From Takakia lepidozioides (Eukaryota; Streptophyta; Takakiopsida; Takakiales; Takakiaceae), in assembly GCA_030704615.1 (NCBI GenBank), contig CM060732.1:55099053-55163052 (forward strand): a stretch of DNA of 64,000 nt, read 5' to 3'. A model generated the notes under the pieces. That model was not told the origin of the DNA, searched no databases, and was given only the letters and a program-made list of their open reading frames with translations. Every line of letters starts with the position of its first letter. Positions within the stretch are counted from its first letter, which is position 1. Shown here in pieces: positions 11,222 through 23,050 of the stretch. A program made the translations under genes and the position numbers.

Positions 11222-11587
11222 ATGGAGATGATGGACCACTTGGGTGTCAATTATGACATCCCAAAGAAGTCTCATTGCATCAACATTATCAAGGATGTTA
11301 ATGCAATATTTGCATCATTGCGTACAAGCGTTACGAGTCATTGCTCCTACTCGTCATGGAAAAATTGTAAAGTCACTATTGGAGCTCGAGAGTTTACTAC
11401 TCCAAGAGGTCTGGGCATAATGCAGAAGAACAAGTCAACTGATTTGTTGCATCTGATTTGTGACCTCATGATCGTGACATTGGGCTCAAAGCTACTCTCA
11501 CAGTGCGAGTCACGAGTATCTACCAAAAAGATGAGTCGATTGACTCTCATCTTGGGCATGACCGACTCCTCATGTAAGTTCTCATAA
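11222..11587 (+). other. Unrecognised open frame, 121 residues
   Basis: Open frame beginning MEMMDHLGVNYDIP. Similar frame text continues upstream of the Met without a clear splice site. No domain is recognised. It could be an exon remnant of a transposon or of a decayed gene. Confidence 0.25.
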
Positions 11588-11834
11588 TTATGAAGTATCA
11601 TGATATCTTTGATTATATTGACCTTTGAATGTATGCTTTTCTAGAATTTGGCTAGAAGTTGAGTTTTTTTGTTTGTTAACAGCTAATATTGTTGCGTACG
11701 CCGACGTGGTGTCTAGCTCGCGCTCTCAATAATTTGGAGCTGTTTCAGGGTTTGGTATTGTGCGTGAGGTGTGCTTGATTGATGGCGTGATGAGATAGTT
11801 ACACCACAAAGGGAAAGAGAAAGTAACACCAACT

Positions 11835-11985
11835 GGGGGCTATCATTGTTGGGACATACATCTAATACGAGGGGATTTTGGTGCGATTGGACGGGCTGGG
11901 GGCCATCATTATTGGGACATACATCTAATAGGGGGGATTTTGGTGTGATCGGACGGGCCGGGGGGCATCATTGTTGGGACATACA
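11835..11985 (+). repeat. 62-bp tandem repeat, about 2.5 copies
   Basis: The phrase GGGGGCCATCATTGTTGGGA, then CATACATCTAATA, then GGGGATTTTGGTG, starts at about 11,835, 11,898 and 11,959. Confidence 0.8.
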
Positions 11986-11989
11986 ACTT

Positions 11990-12330
11990 CTGTCTTGTTT
12001 CAGCAGCTTGGTTCTCCTGAGCTAGGCCTGCTCTTTCTCTCAAAGGCAGGCTGCAGCATTTTTGTTCTCAAAGCAACTCTTTGGCAGTGCTTAGTTATTG
12101 CAACATTATCTGTTGCTTCATACTTTTTTCAACCTCTAGAACATGGCTTACTGATCTCTCAGGGTTCTAGCATGGTTAGTTTCAAGCTTTCCCTGGATGG
12201 CTGTTCAGGGTTGTACCCAATCTTTCCATAGATGTAAGCCTTATGGCCTCCTGTCCTGGTTATTTTTTCCAGGACATCTTTTAATATGAATTCGTAAGTT
12301 TTTCCAAAAAATAAAAAAAAATAAAAAAAT
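11990..12330 (+). mobile_element. Possible retroposon 3' end with A-rich tail
   Basis: An open stretch ending GLYPIFP and a stop is followed by about 90 bases and then an A-rich tail from 12,306. This layout resembles the 3' end of a poly(A)-tailed LINE. No reverse-transcriptase motif is present in the remaining piece. Confidence 0.35.
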
Positions 12331-12606
12331 GGAATCTCCCCTAATTTGGGGTTGTGCATCTGGTAGGTAGGGATGACTTCGTATGGTTCATCCACGTGGA
12401 TGAAAGGGAGTAGGCAGGCTGACGTGTGAGGGTTAGTCCCAGTTTGTCCCAAAAGAGGTCTCGTCGCTGAGGGGTTAAAAAATTGTAATACCCGACCAAC
12501 ACTGGAAAGAACCCAATTTAATAAAATGAGCAAGTAAGTCACTTTTGGTACCAACATATGGTTTTTATTGACCTACCTACCTATAAAAAGAAAAAGAAAA
12601 AAAGCC

Positions 12607-12719
12607 CATGTAATCAACTGACTATCATCCACAACCCCAACTACATCATCTTCAGCCCCCACTAAATCAACCATTAATGCTTTTCGATCAACCACCAGTA
12701 CTTCTAGATGAATTATTGA
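12607..12719 (+). repeat. Repeat inverted relative to 29183-29291
   Basis: The words CATGTAATCAACT, then ATCATC then ACAACCCC, then CCCCACTAAATCAACC, then ACTTCTAGATGA reappear in the same order on the minus strand of 29,183-29,291, which has an extra T-rich insertion. The pair lies outside the MULE on both sides. Confidence 0.6.
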
Positions 12720-13419
12720 GGGTTGATTTAATGGTTTGTCAATAAGTATGTTGTGCACAAGTAGGTTGTGCAAACAACTAGGTTGATTTATTGAGAGATG
12801 ACATGGTTATATGACAATTTTTATGTATATCAAATGACCATTAACCCCTAAGGCCCCGCAATTGGGCAAATTTCACCTCCCCCCAAAAAAGTGACCTCTG
12901 ACTAGCCTTCCAAAATCTTGTTCAGATTCACCTTGGCTACCATGTACATTCCACTAAGCAAATTGTGGAGAAATTCACCATACAACAAGAGAGATTTTAG
13001 TATTTTAGTGGGGTTTTTATTTTATTTTGCAAAGTACAGTGACACGGGTTGATTTTTCTTGCTTGTCCCTTCCACATAGTAATGTGGTAAGGAATCGTAG
13101 CCAACTAGCCAACTACTGTGAAAATTTCAAGCCAAACAACATTTGTTTTATTAGGGTTTTACGTATGTGCTTGAGGAGGGGGGTCAAAATTATCTCCATA
13201 GCTTATAAATTCAAGGTGAGCCCATTCCAAAAATTGACTCATTGATAATGAGATGTTTCACTCAATCCCGTCGGCGAGGGTGTGGAATACACTACAATAG
13301 TGAGCCTGGCCAAAAACAATTCTAGATCCTAACGGTATAATTTGTAAAAGTTGTCACCCTAGTGAGTCCATCCGTCAACTCTACACCCCTCTTGCATGCT
13401 TCAATTTCATGACCCCTGC

Positions 13420-13428
13420 GTTTCTTAA
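13420..13428 (+). repeat. MULE target-site duplication, left (GTTTCTTAA)
   Basis: Nine bases directly before the element, repeated exactly at 28,803-28,811. Confidence 0.95.
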
Positions 13429-16060
13429 GGAAGATAATAGGAATAATGTAAGAACTTAATGCAAGCGCGTCAGGACGGTCCAACCCTGACACCCGTACGC
13501 CTCCGGCAGACATCGAAAGGCAGCCGGCTGGCTCGGTCAATCCCTCCCCACCCCCGCCCTCATCCCATTGGCGTCGTCGCCCTAGGCGCGTCGTCGTTCT
13601 GCGACACCAGTCTGCCGCTTCCAGCAGTCCGCCAGTTCCCTGTAACCCCGCCCCGGGTTCAACCATCACCCCCATGTAACCCTCTGTAACTCCGCCGAGT
13701 GTAACCCACACCACCATGTAACCCTCTGTAACCCATATAACCCCATGACCCTCTGTAACCCTCACACAGTAACCCTCTGTAACCCATGTAACCCTCTATA
13801 ACACCGCAGAGTGTCACCCCCACCCCTATGTAACCCTCACTACATGTAAACAACACGCAGTAACCCTATGTAACCCTTTGAGTGTAACCCTCACTCCATG
13901 TAACCCTTTGTAACCCTTTGTAACCCATGTAATCCTCTGTGACCCTTTGTAAACCATGTAACCCTCTGTGACCCTTTGTAACCCTCACCACCATGTAACC
14001 CTCTGTAACACCGCAGAGTGTCACCCTCACCCGTATGTAACCCTCACTCCATGTAACCCTCTCTGACCCTCTATAACCCTCACCACCAAGTAACCCTCTG
14101 TAACCCATGTACCCTTTGTGACCCTCTATATCCCTCATCAGGTGTAATCCTTACCACCATGTAACCCTCTGTAACCCGCAGAGTGTCACCCTCGCCACCA
14201 TGTAACCCTCCGTAACCCTCACAAACCCTTTGTGACACCGCAGAGTGTCACCCTCATCCCATATCACCCTCGCTCCATGTAACCCTCACAAACCCTCTGT
14301 GGCTCTGTAACCCATGTAACCCTCTGTAACACCGCAGAGTGTCGCCCTCACCCCTTATGTAACCCTCACTCCATGTAACCCTATGTAACCCATGTAACCC
14401 TCTGTGACCCTTTGTAACCCTCACCACCATGTAACCCTCTGTAACACCACAGAGTGTCACCCTCGCCCGTATGTAACCCTCACTCCATGTAACCCTCTCT
14501 GACCCTCTGTAACCCTCACCACCATGTAACCCTCTGTGACCCTCTATATCCCTCACCAGGTGGTAACCCTTACTACCCATGTAACCCCTGTAAACACCGC
14601 AGAGTGTCACCCTCGCCACCATGTAACCCTCTGTAACCCTCACAAACCCTCTATGACACCGCAGAGTGTCACCCCTCATCCATGTCACCCTCACTCCATG
14701 TAACCCCTCACAAACCTCTGTGGCTCTGTAACCTGTAACCCCTCACCACCATGTAACCCTCTTGTTGTAACACCGCAGAGTGTCACCCTCACCTGTATGT
14801 AACCCTCACTCCATGTAACCCTTTGACCCTCTGTAACCCTCACCACCATGTAACCTCTGTGACCTTCTATATCCCTCACCAGGTGTAACCCTTACCACCA
14901 TGTAACCCTCTGTAACACCGCAGAGTGTCACCCTCGCCCCCATGTAACCCTCTGAACCCTCACAACCCCTCTATGACACCGCAGAGTGTCACCCTCATCC
15001 CATGTCACCCTCACTCCATGTAACCCTCACAAACCTCTCTGTGGCTCTGTAACCCATTTAACCCTCACCACCATGTAACCCTCTGTAACACCGCGCAGAG
15101 TGTCACCCTCACCCGTATGTAACCCTCACTCCATGTAAACCCTCTTGACCCTCTGTAACCCTCACCACCATGTAACCCTCTATGACCCTCTACCCTCACC
15201 AGGGTAACCCTTACCCACCATGTAACCCTCTGTAACCACAGAGTGTCACCACTCGCCACCATGTAATCACTGTCACCCTCATCCCCATGTAACTCTCACA
15301 AACCCTCTGTGGCTCTGTAACCCTCCACACCGCGGTGTTGTCACCCTCACCCCTTATGTAACCCTATAACCCATGTAACCCCTGTGACCCTTTTGTAACC
15401 CTCACCACCATGTAACCCTCTGTAACACCGCAGAATGTCACCCTCACCCCTATGTAATCCTCACTCCATGTAACCCTCTCTGACCCTCTGTAACCCTCTG
15501 TAACCCATGTAACCCTTGTGACCCTCTATATCCCTCACTAGGTAACCCTTACCACCATGTAACCCTCTGTAACACCGCAGAGTGTCACCCCCATCCCTAT
15601 GCATCCCTCACTAACCTTGTAACCCCATGTAACCCCATGTAACCCTCTCCATGTAACCCTCTGACCCTCTATAACCCATGTAACCCCGTATGTGTTCTAT
15701 ACCCCCACCCTCACCAGGTGTAACCCACCACATGTAACCCTCTGTAACACCGTAGAGTGTCACCCTCACCCCTGTGTAACCTCACTCCATGTAACCCTCC
15801 CTCTGTGACCTCTGTACCCTCTGTAACCTCACCCCTCACCACCATGTAACCCTCCGTAACCCTGTAACACCGCTGAGTGTCACCCTCACTCCATGTAACC
15901 CTCCCATGTAACCCTCTCTGTAACCCATGTAACCCATGACCCTCTGTAACCCTTTGTAACCCATGTAACCCTCTGTTACTCGCGGGTGTAACCCTCACTC
16001 CATGTTATCCTGCATCGTGTAACCCCAATGTAAGCTTGTATCATGTTATCCCATATACCC
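13429..16060 (+). repeat. Left terminal inverted repeat with TGTAACCCTC satellite array
   Basis: The outer 240 bases are unique, GC-rich sequence. They are followed by about 2.4 kb of TGTAACCCTC-type units. A longer-order unit is marked by ACACCGCAGAGTGTCACCCT, which occurs roughly 15 times (for example near 13,801, 14,007, 14,330, 14,660, 14,929, 15,572). The first approximately 430 bases match the right end almost exactly. After that the arrays differ in length (about 2.4 kb here, 0.8 kb on the right), as expected of tandem repeats. Confidence 0.93.
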
Positions 16061-16460
16061 CTCTCCGTGTAACTCCAGTTCCTCGTAACCCCATCATCCC
16101 TGTAACCCTCTGCACGTCAGCCCTTTAGCTCCGCCTCGTGTAACCCTCATTGTGCAACTCTCACATTGTAACCCCACCATGTAACCCCGATACTGTATCA
16201 ATCCCCTCCGTGTAACCCCCGATTGTGTCATTCATAGCTCGTGTCACCCGGATCCTTTATCCCCAACGCATGTCACCCCTGTTCGTGTAGCCCCTTGGTG
16301 CCCGGCAAAAATTGGCGGGCTCCAAGAGGTGTCAGATATTTTGAATTCAAACCTGGGTTACACGATTCGGTGACATCAAAACCCACGTGTAACTCCATCA
16401 TCATCGCTCGTCATTTTCACCAGGTGCGTAGACGACGTGCAGTCCCGAGGGCTCCGCTGC
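16060..16460 (+). repeat. Degenerate inner flank of left array
   Basis: TGTAACCC units become sparse and mutated (CGTGTAACTCC, TGTCACCC). Transposase-coding sequence begins shortly after. Confidence 0.6.
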
Positions 16461-16479
16461 GTTGCCGCGTGTTTTATGC

Positions 16480-19400
16480 GATTTGTACTGTACTGGTGGT
16501 ACTGTTGCTGCTAATGGCATGTGCTGCCGCGCGAAGGTGCTAGACGAGGAACGCAAAGCAGCATTGGAATCAAATGGTTTGAAAGATGAGGCGGGAGAAC
16601 TCTGTCATTTGCAGCATTTGGTATCTCATTTGAAATGCATCCTACAGCTGCCCATAGACGGGCTTTTCAATCACACAAACCTCCGTTGGATACGCCAGGT
16701 TTCCCAGGGAAAAAGGGAAACGGATATCCATCGAAGTAGCTGTCGTTCCATGGTCTCGCATTCCCTGATTTTCTGGAGGGAGAAAGGAGTAGAGTGGATG
16801 GGAAGACCCAATTTTATGTTCAAGATCGAAGGTACCGTGAGTTGCCAGATTTGACAACACCCGCGTGCAAACAGTTATCGTCAGTGGCATAAGTAAGTCA
16901 CTTATGAGGGTTGTATAACATTCCCAGCCCCACTTCTTTGCTAGCCTAGCAAAGTCGTATATGGCGATAACCCTCCTCGCTTTATATGCTTTTTTTGCAG
17001 GTACCACTGCTGCTACGGCCCGATAGATAGGCGCACGGACCCGCCGATTGTGAAGAAGAAAGAAAAACCGATAGCAGCCTCCGATAATCAAAAACCAGTC
17101 AAGCGAATCAGACGTAAGGCAGCGGATTTCGGAGAGTCATACAAACGTGGGTGTACGTGTAGCTTCAAAGTTGGCCAGTGTTTTCTAGATTCAGATTCAA
17201 TGACAGAAACCCCATTTCTCTTCCCATTTCTCGCGATTCGTGCATGCCCCTCGTCTCAGCCAAGATATGAAACAGTGGATCGTCGATAGTCTTCGCAGTG
17301 GCCTATCTCCAGCTATGATTATGACACAACACACACACTCAACAGCTCCAGGAAGCTTGTGCGTCTCAGCCAGGCATGGAGTGGAGTCGCGATTGTTTCT
17401 TGTTCGAGTACGACGTGAGAAACATTGCCGACAAGCTTGCGATTGAGAGTTACAAAAAACATCCAGATGATGCACAAAGTGTACGTATGTGGGTCAATAG
17501 CAATCCTGAAAGCGTCTTCTTCTACCATGAAGAGACAGCGCCAGTGGCGGGTGATTTGAAGTTCGTAATTGGAATACAAACGGAGTGGCAAAAACAGAAA
17601 ATGATCGACTGGGACACAACCGTGTGGTATCCTGCGATGCAACATTTGGGACCAACGAAAATAAGGTATTCGTGTCACGCTTTACCTTTCATTGCATTCT
17701 GAAATGTGAGTGCCATGCAACTGTTGCCAATATTTAACGCTCACCTTATTCATTTTTGTACCATTGCGACATTGCAGTTCCCAATGTATACCATGATGGT
17801 GTTCGACGAATGGCTCAACGGCATACCTGTTGCTTATATTATATCAGCGAGAAACAAAACGACTGACTTGAGCCCCTGGATGAAACTTCTTCGCGACCGA
17901 CTTCTTCAGAGCAAACCAGATTGGAGGCCAAATGCTTTTGTTGTCGACGATGCAGACGCAGAAATCAATGCTATCAGGTACGGCTAGAAGTTACAATGTT
18001 CTGAGTCACACTACACACTACAAGTTGCATGCACGAGGGGTTTCATGGATCGGGCTACACTGCTGCTAGTTACACTGAGAATCACAGTAAGAGTTAAACT
18101 GCCAGTTACACGAGGGGGTGCATTGCTGCCTGTAACACTTGGAGTTACACTGTCAGTTGCTCGAGGGGTTACATGGATTGGGTTGCAGTGCTGTCTATTA
18201 CACTGAGGGTTACACTATCAGTTAGACAGATGGTTATACTGCCTTGAGTTGGACGGAGGGTTACACTGCTGTGAGTTAGACCGAGGGTTACACTGCTATG
18301 AGGTAGACAGAGGGTTACACTGCGAGTTACACTGGGAGTTACACGGCGTGTCATCCGCAGTCCTGCATGGATTAGGTTGCACTGCTATAGCATGTGAGTT
18401 ACACTGGGAGCATCGCAGAGGGTTGTATGGGTTGGGTCGCTCTGAGAGTTACACGTGTAATTGCGGGCGCGCGCTGCGAGGGGTTATATGTGTTGGGTTA
18501 CACTGCTGTGAGTTTCACTGATAGTTACATGACCAGATGCACGAGGGGTTACATGAGTCACACTAAGAGTGACACTTTGAAGAGTTACACTTCTACGAGT
18601 TACACTGCGAAGAGTTCCTCTGATAAGAGTTACACTGACAAGAGTTACACTGATGGATTGGGTGGCATTTGATGTGTGTGCGTGCAGGGAATCGTTTGGG
18701 GACGTAGCAATATTCTATGCCTTTGCATGTTCGCCGCGCTTGGCTGAAACATTCGTGGCGTAAGATGCCCGATCCATACACTCGCAATGCTGTTTTGAAA
18801 CAGCTTGGCGACGTAATGTACGGCATTAACGCCTGTGTGGGAGTCACCCCAGAAGAGTGGGCGCTGGAGCGACTGGAAGATTTGAATTATTCCTATCCGC
18901 TGCGCGTGACTTCCTACGTTACATCAGAATGGAATGGGTCCCAAAACTGAGCATGTGGATCACGGGGGCTCGTTATATTCCCCACGCAAGTCAGGATACT
19001 AATGCCGCAATTGAATCTTGGCACGGAAATTTGAAGGCTCGTTTACGCTCGGGAAAGCAAAGGCTTGATGGCAGGAGAATCGATTGGCTGATCAGCGAAC
19101 TCGTGGGTCCTGTTCTAACCCCACTATTGGTATAGAGATAACTTGAAATCGAAAGGCTTCAAAAGGAATGTACGACAGGAGGAATTTATCAGTAATGTTG
19201 TTTGGACTGCAAGGGAGATCCCTGATGTCAATGTTCATTTGCCCACTGTTCCTGGTCATCCGGCGATTGTGGATAGTGTTCTTCGGTCGTCTGGGCTTGT
19301 TGCGATTGTCCATGGGCTTTGAAGGGTAACTTGTGCAAACATCAATCCGCGTTCTTCAATTGATGAAGCCAATCTGAAGGAAGGGCTTATTGTGAAGCTC

Positions 19401-19785
19401 TGTGGCACAAAGCTCGGGACCATTCATGGAGGTCTTCACATGTTGATGAAATCGGAACTTCCAGATATTGATGCAGAGGAGGAAGTTGTGAATCTAGCAG
19501 AGCCTACGGAGTGCTCAGCATCATCCCCGCGTGGTCGGCAGGAGCCATCGTTTTCAATCAATTGAATCTGAGATGAAGTCCCTGTCGCTTCTTGGCAATG
19601 AGAGTGAAACAATGCGCAAACATTTGCTTGCCGAGCTTCGTTGTGTTCGTGGGAGGCTGTCCACTTTACAAGTTAGAATCGACAAAGGTCTGTTGCACCC
19701 TCTTCAAGTTCCATTCATAAAAAATGATGATGGAAAACATGTCCCTTGCCAGGAAAGTAGATTTTGTAGACCGGTTCCGTAGTAA
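16480..19785 (+). pseudogene. MULE transposase (DDE plus SWIM zinc finger), frameshifted
   Basis: Order on the plus strand: an N-terminal exon with NLRW and VAVVPWSR then DFLEGE then TQFYVQ (16.68-16.83 kb); exon from 17,001 with YHCCYGP and KRGCTCSF; GIQTEWQ then CDATFGTNENK, carrying the first catalytic Asp (17,636-17,638); exon 17,778-17,977 with FDEWLNGIPVAYII and VVDDADAEINAIR (second Asp); exon from 18,688 with HVRRAWLK; TNAAIESWHGNLK with the catalytic Glu (19,013-19,015); RRIDWL; HYWYRDNLK; and a SWIM finger, CDCPWALKGNLCKH (19,301-19,342). Introns 16,832-17,000, 17,666-17,777 and 17,978-18,687 have GT-AG borders. Frame changes are needed near 16,755, 17,600-17,630, 18,735, 18,900, 19,115 and 19,345, yet few stops interrupt the blocks. 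The enzyme would cut and paste the element. As read it is broken, although assembly indels in a multicopy element could produce the same picture. Confidence 0.88.
17978..18687 (+). repeat. Transposase intron made of GGGTTACACT units
   Basis: This 710-base intron, between donor GTACGG and acceptor TGCGTGCAG, is built almost wholly of GAGTTACACTG and GGGTTACACTG units. It is the reverse complement of the unit in the left terminal array. Splicing would remove it. Confidence 0.8.
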
Positions 19786-19879
19786 GTGACCATTGAGTCC
19801 ATTGGCAATGACACTTACTTTGTGATCACCAAGTTTAATATGAAGTACATGTCTGTTCATGGGTTGTTATTCACTTTGC

Positions 19880-21110
19880 CATTCCATCCACATTCAACCT
19901 ATGTAACCCACTCAATGGGACACCCATGGGCCGGGGTGACACACCGCAGGGTTACACTGTCTGGGGTTTCATAACGTAACATAGCTCTACTTAGTGTAAC
20001 TTGCATCTGTGGTACTCCACACAGTGTAACACAGATGAGTGTGAACCTCTTCAGTGTAACTCATTGTGGTGTAACTCCAAGTGTAACTGCAATGTAACTA
20101 TCAACAGTGTAACCTATGTAACCCCCATAGAATATTGCTGTCAGTGGTGTAACTCTGAGAACAATGTGACTACAATGTGACTACAGGGTCTGGGTTAGTC
20201 TGCCGGGGTTACATGACCCTTCAATACAGAGTGGAAGTCGAGCACCTTTAGTCACCAACACTAGCCCCTGTATGTGTAACCCCTCTATGTGTACCCAATT
20301 TGTGTGTAACCCATGGACGTGTAATCCATGAGATAGATAATCATTCCGTTCAACCTATGTTATGGACCAGTGTAGCCCTCCGGAGTGTAACTTGTTGTTG
20401 TGTAACCCCAAGAAGTATGTATCCCGACCACATGTAACCCCCATTGATGTCACCCCATCGCATGTAACCCATTGTACAATTTGGGGTGCACGCTATAAAC
20501 CCCGATGCTACATCACCCCATCTTATGTATCCCCACGACACGTAGCCCTTGTATAGGCAACCCTGCCCACTTTTCATTTGCACAGTGTAACTTAGAACTG
20601 TGTAACCCTCTTGAGTGAGTGTAACCCAGAGTGTTGTAACTCCAAGAAGTATGTAGCCCGACCAGATGTTACCCCCACTATTGTGACCCCATCGTATGTA
20701 ACCCATTGTACATAGCCCTCATGTATGTAACCCCATGTAGTATAAATCTGAGAACTTCAGTGCACAAACACTTCAGTGCGAAAAAAAATAAAAAATAAAA
20801 CAATGCGCATAGTCGAGGTGGGGTTACATGCCACGAAAGTATACTGTTTCAGCAACGTGACCCTGACATAGCCAGGTGTAACCCTATATGTAACCCATAA
20901 GTGTAACCCCACGTTGTGAGACCCGGCATGGTGTAACCCATCACTTATGTGTGAACCCACAGAGTGTAAGCCCATTGCCCCAGGGCCCAAAGGTGTACCC
21001 AAGTACTTGTCTATGATTCCACTTCATGTAACCTTATAAGGTGTAACCCCATGTAAGCCCATTGCATGAAACCCAAACTGTGAAGTGTTACGAACAAACC
21101 ACATAGAAGC
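19880..21110 (+). repeat. Central spacer of GTGTAACCC units
   Basis: Between the converging 3' ends of the two genes, degenerate AGTGTAACCC, TGTAACTCC and similar words recur every 15-40 bases. No open frame has coding features. Confidence 0.8.
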
Positions 21111-21173
21111 AAAAATGCATCAAGAGACGCTATTTATTTCTTTGGCCATCTGACCAAGTCTTTGTCCATCTCG

Positions 21174-22605
21174 TCACACAGCCCAACTAATCATATGAGT
21201 ACGGGAAGCTATCATGGTTGACTCGTTGAACCTTGCAGTAAACGCCCGCCTATGACGGGTTCGATCTTCTGTGGTTTTCACATTGAACTTCCACTCCAAG
21301 TAAAATTGCACAAAACAAAGTGCATAATAGCCGCACTCCCAACAGCTCCGTTGTTGGGGGACACTGGCCTCAAACCATTCCATCCTCTCCTCTCCATGAC
21401 GTAACTGAAGTCATCAGATCCAGGCATGAAATCAAAGAACGCTATGGCAAAATTTCGCAAAATTCCTTCAATGAGTTTGGGTCGGGCAATGGTTTTATGG
21501 GAGTCCAAATGTACTATCCGACCTCGGCGCTCTAAAACAGCAACACTCCAGTGATCACTGCAACACAAACAAAGCCGTTACGTCAGAATAGAAAAAAACA
21601 TCTCCAATGAAACCCATTGTGGTGTAACCCAACCCAGTAGTGTAACCCTTTGTACTGTAACTCTAAACGGTGTTACACAACTAGTCAGCAGTCACTAGTG
21701 CAACTCAGTCTAGAATAGAGGAGTGTAACCCAACATGCTCAGTCAATGCTGAAATTACTTACTCGAAGACAATAGGGATGACAACCACGTCCACAAGATC
21801 TCGATTCTTTGTGAACACCATCCCTCGGGCATCCTGAGTGTACCATTCTTGCACCAACCCGAATAGCGTCTGCAGATCGTTACCATTGGTACGCATGACA
21901 TGCCATTGAAAAGGAGCACAGATGACAAACTCAGGTGCGATAGCCTTAAACATTTGGCCTCCAGAAGTTTGTTGTAACCCGAGAGCATGCATCTGTGACA
22001 GTTGCTCTTATTTTATACATCGGCTCAAAATCTCTTCTCTTCCAAGTAAAACTGTAACGGACTAGAAGCCAGGAAGGCATCGCCATAATAAAACTTCACT
22101 TCGGGCGCCCCAGGAGGGTCCGACACCATTCTGAACTTTGTCAAGTACCGTTGTTTTAGTCTGCACAACAAACCGCACATTACGAACATTACGATGCATC
22201 ATACAAGAGTTATAATCAATATTCAAAATCAGAGAGGATCAAAGTACAATGAGGTACCTCGAACGCTCCCGCAAGTGCTTGGCAGGACCTCTTGCTGCTG
22301 GACAACGTCAACCTCCGAGACCCCTGCACTTTTGCCTTTCGGTTTGGTTCGCTGTTTTTTGGGTGCGACAAGAACAGATACTTCTTTGTCAGCGCTAGGG
22401 GGTTCAGCCAACCGCTTTCTTTGAGCAGGCGGCCGTTTTGACCACCTCCTGGGATTCTCTGCAACCCTGACAATGCCGCCGAGGGGGAATTTCTGAGCCA
22501 GAGGTGCCTTGTTCTGAGTTTGCTGCAAGTGCTGAAGACTGCACTCCTCTCGTCTGAGACGTGCTGGGAAGGTGATTGACCAAGGGCAGAAGTGTCACAG
22601 CTCAC
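21174..22605 (-). pseudogene. Ulp1/SENP-like cysteine protease (C48), C-terminal part, frameshifted
   Basis: Minus-strand exons give a basic leader (RRWSKRPPAQRKR, VAPKKQRTKPKGK), then LKQRYLTKF and VKFYYGDAFL, then FVICAPFQWHV, VQEWYTQDARGMVF and VVVIPIVFE. After a repeat-filled intron come DHWSVAVLERRGRIVHLDS, GWNG and FEASVPQQRSCWECGYYALC. The papain-like catalytic set of Ulp1 peptidases is all visible: His at 21,551-21,553, Asp at 21,503-21,505, Gln at 21,351-21,356 and Cys at 21,333-21,335. Such enzymes cut SUMO or a related modifier from proteins, but the substrate here is unknown. A one-base shift lies between the GWNG and FEASVPQQ blocks, so the present copy would lose Gln and Cys. 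It is convergent with the transposase. The coding blocks at 23.4-26.5 kb on the same strand may be its upstream exons (inference). Confidence 0.82.
21590..21740 (-). repeat. Protease intron with GGGTTACA units
   Basis: The stretch between the FVICAPFQ and DHWSV exons contains GTGTAACCC words on the plus strand. This is another intron of the element invaded by the same unit. Confidence 0.65.
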
Positions 22606-23050
22606 CTCCTCGGTGCTACCCTGTCAGTGTACCCTTCTGTTCAAACCCCCTTGTCACGCTTCTTAGTGTCACCCTTCTCTTCGGCTACCTCAGTGTCACC
22701 TTCTCAGTGTCACCCTTCTCTTCGGCTTCCTTCTCAATGTCACCCTTCTTCTTCCTCAGTGTCACTCTTCTTAGTGTCACCCTTCTCTTTTCCTCAGAGT
22801 CACGCATCTCAGTGTCACCCTTCTCTCCGGCTACCTTCTCAGTGTCACAGGATTATCAGTGTCACTCTTCGCAGTGTCACATCGGGTTCCTTCCGTGTCA
22901 CTCTGCTGAGTAACAATCTTATGTGTGTCACCCTTGGCAGTGTCACTCTTCAGTGTCTAGATGCTCCGCAACATCCTTCTCTTCGTGACTCTCCACAGTG
23001 AAACGCTTCTCAGTGTGACCCTGCTTTGTGTCACCCTTCCAACTGACAAC
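22590..23050 (-). repeat. AGTGTCACCCTTCTC repeat, possibly coding on the minus strand
   Basis: About 20 units of AGTGTCACCCTTCTC or shorter. On the minus strand the unit reads GAGAAGGGTGACACT, giving EKGDTE repeats such as EKEAEEKGDTEK over part of the region, but frames shift several times. It is a variant (TGTCACCC) of the element-wide TGTAACCC unit. Confidence 0.65.

Noticed and set aside
13660-14700. True telomeric or interstitial telomere repeat
   Set aside because: The unit is TGTAACCCTC and not the plant TTTAGGG repeat, and it is confined to one transposon.
13322-15998. Minus-strand open frames of 60-147 residues reading VTEGYMVVRVT and similar
   Set aside because: They are translations of the TGTAACCCTC satellite, which rarely makes stops on that strand.
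13660-16060. CRISPR-like array
   Set aside because: Short repeats recur, but there are no uniform spacers. The sequence is plant nuclear and lies in a transposon terminus.
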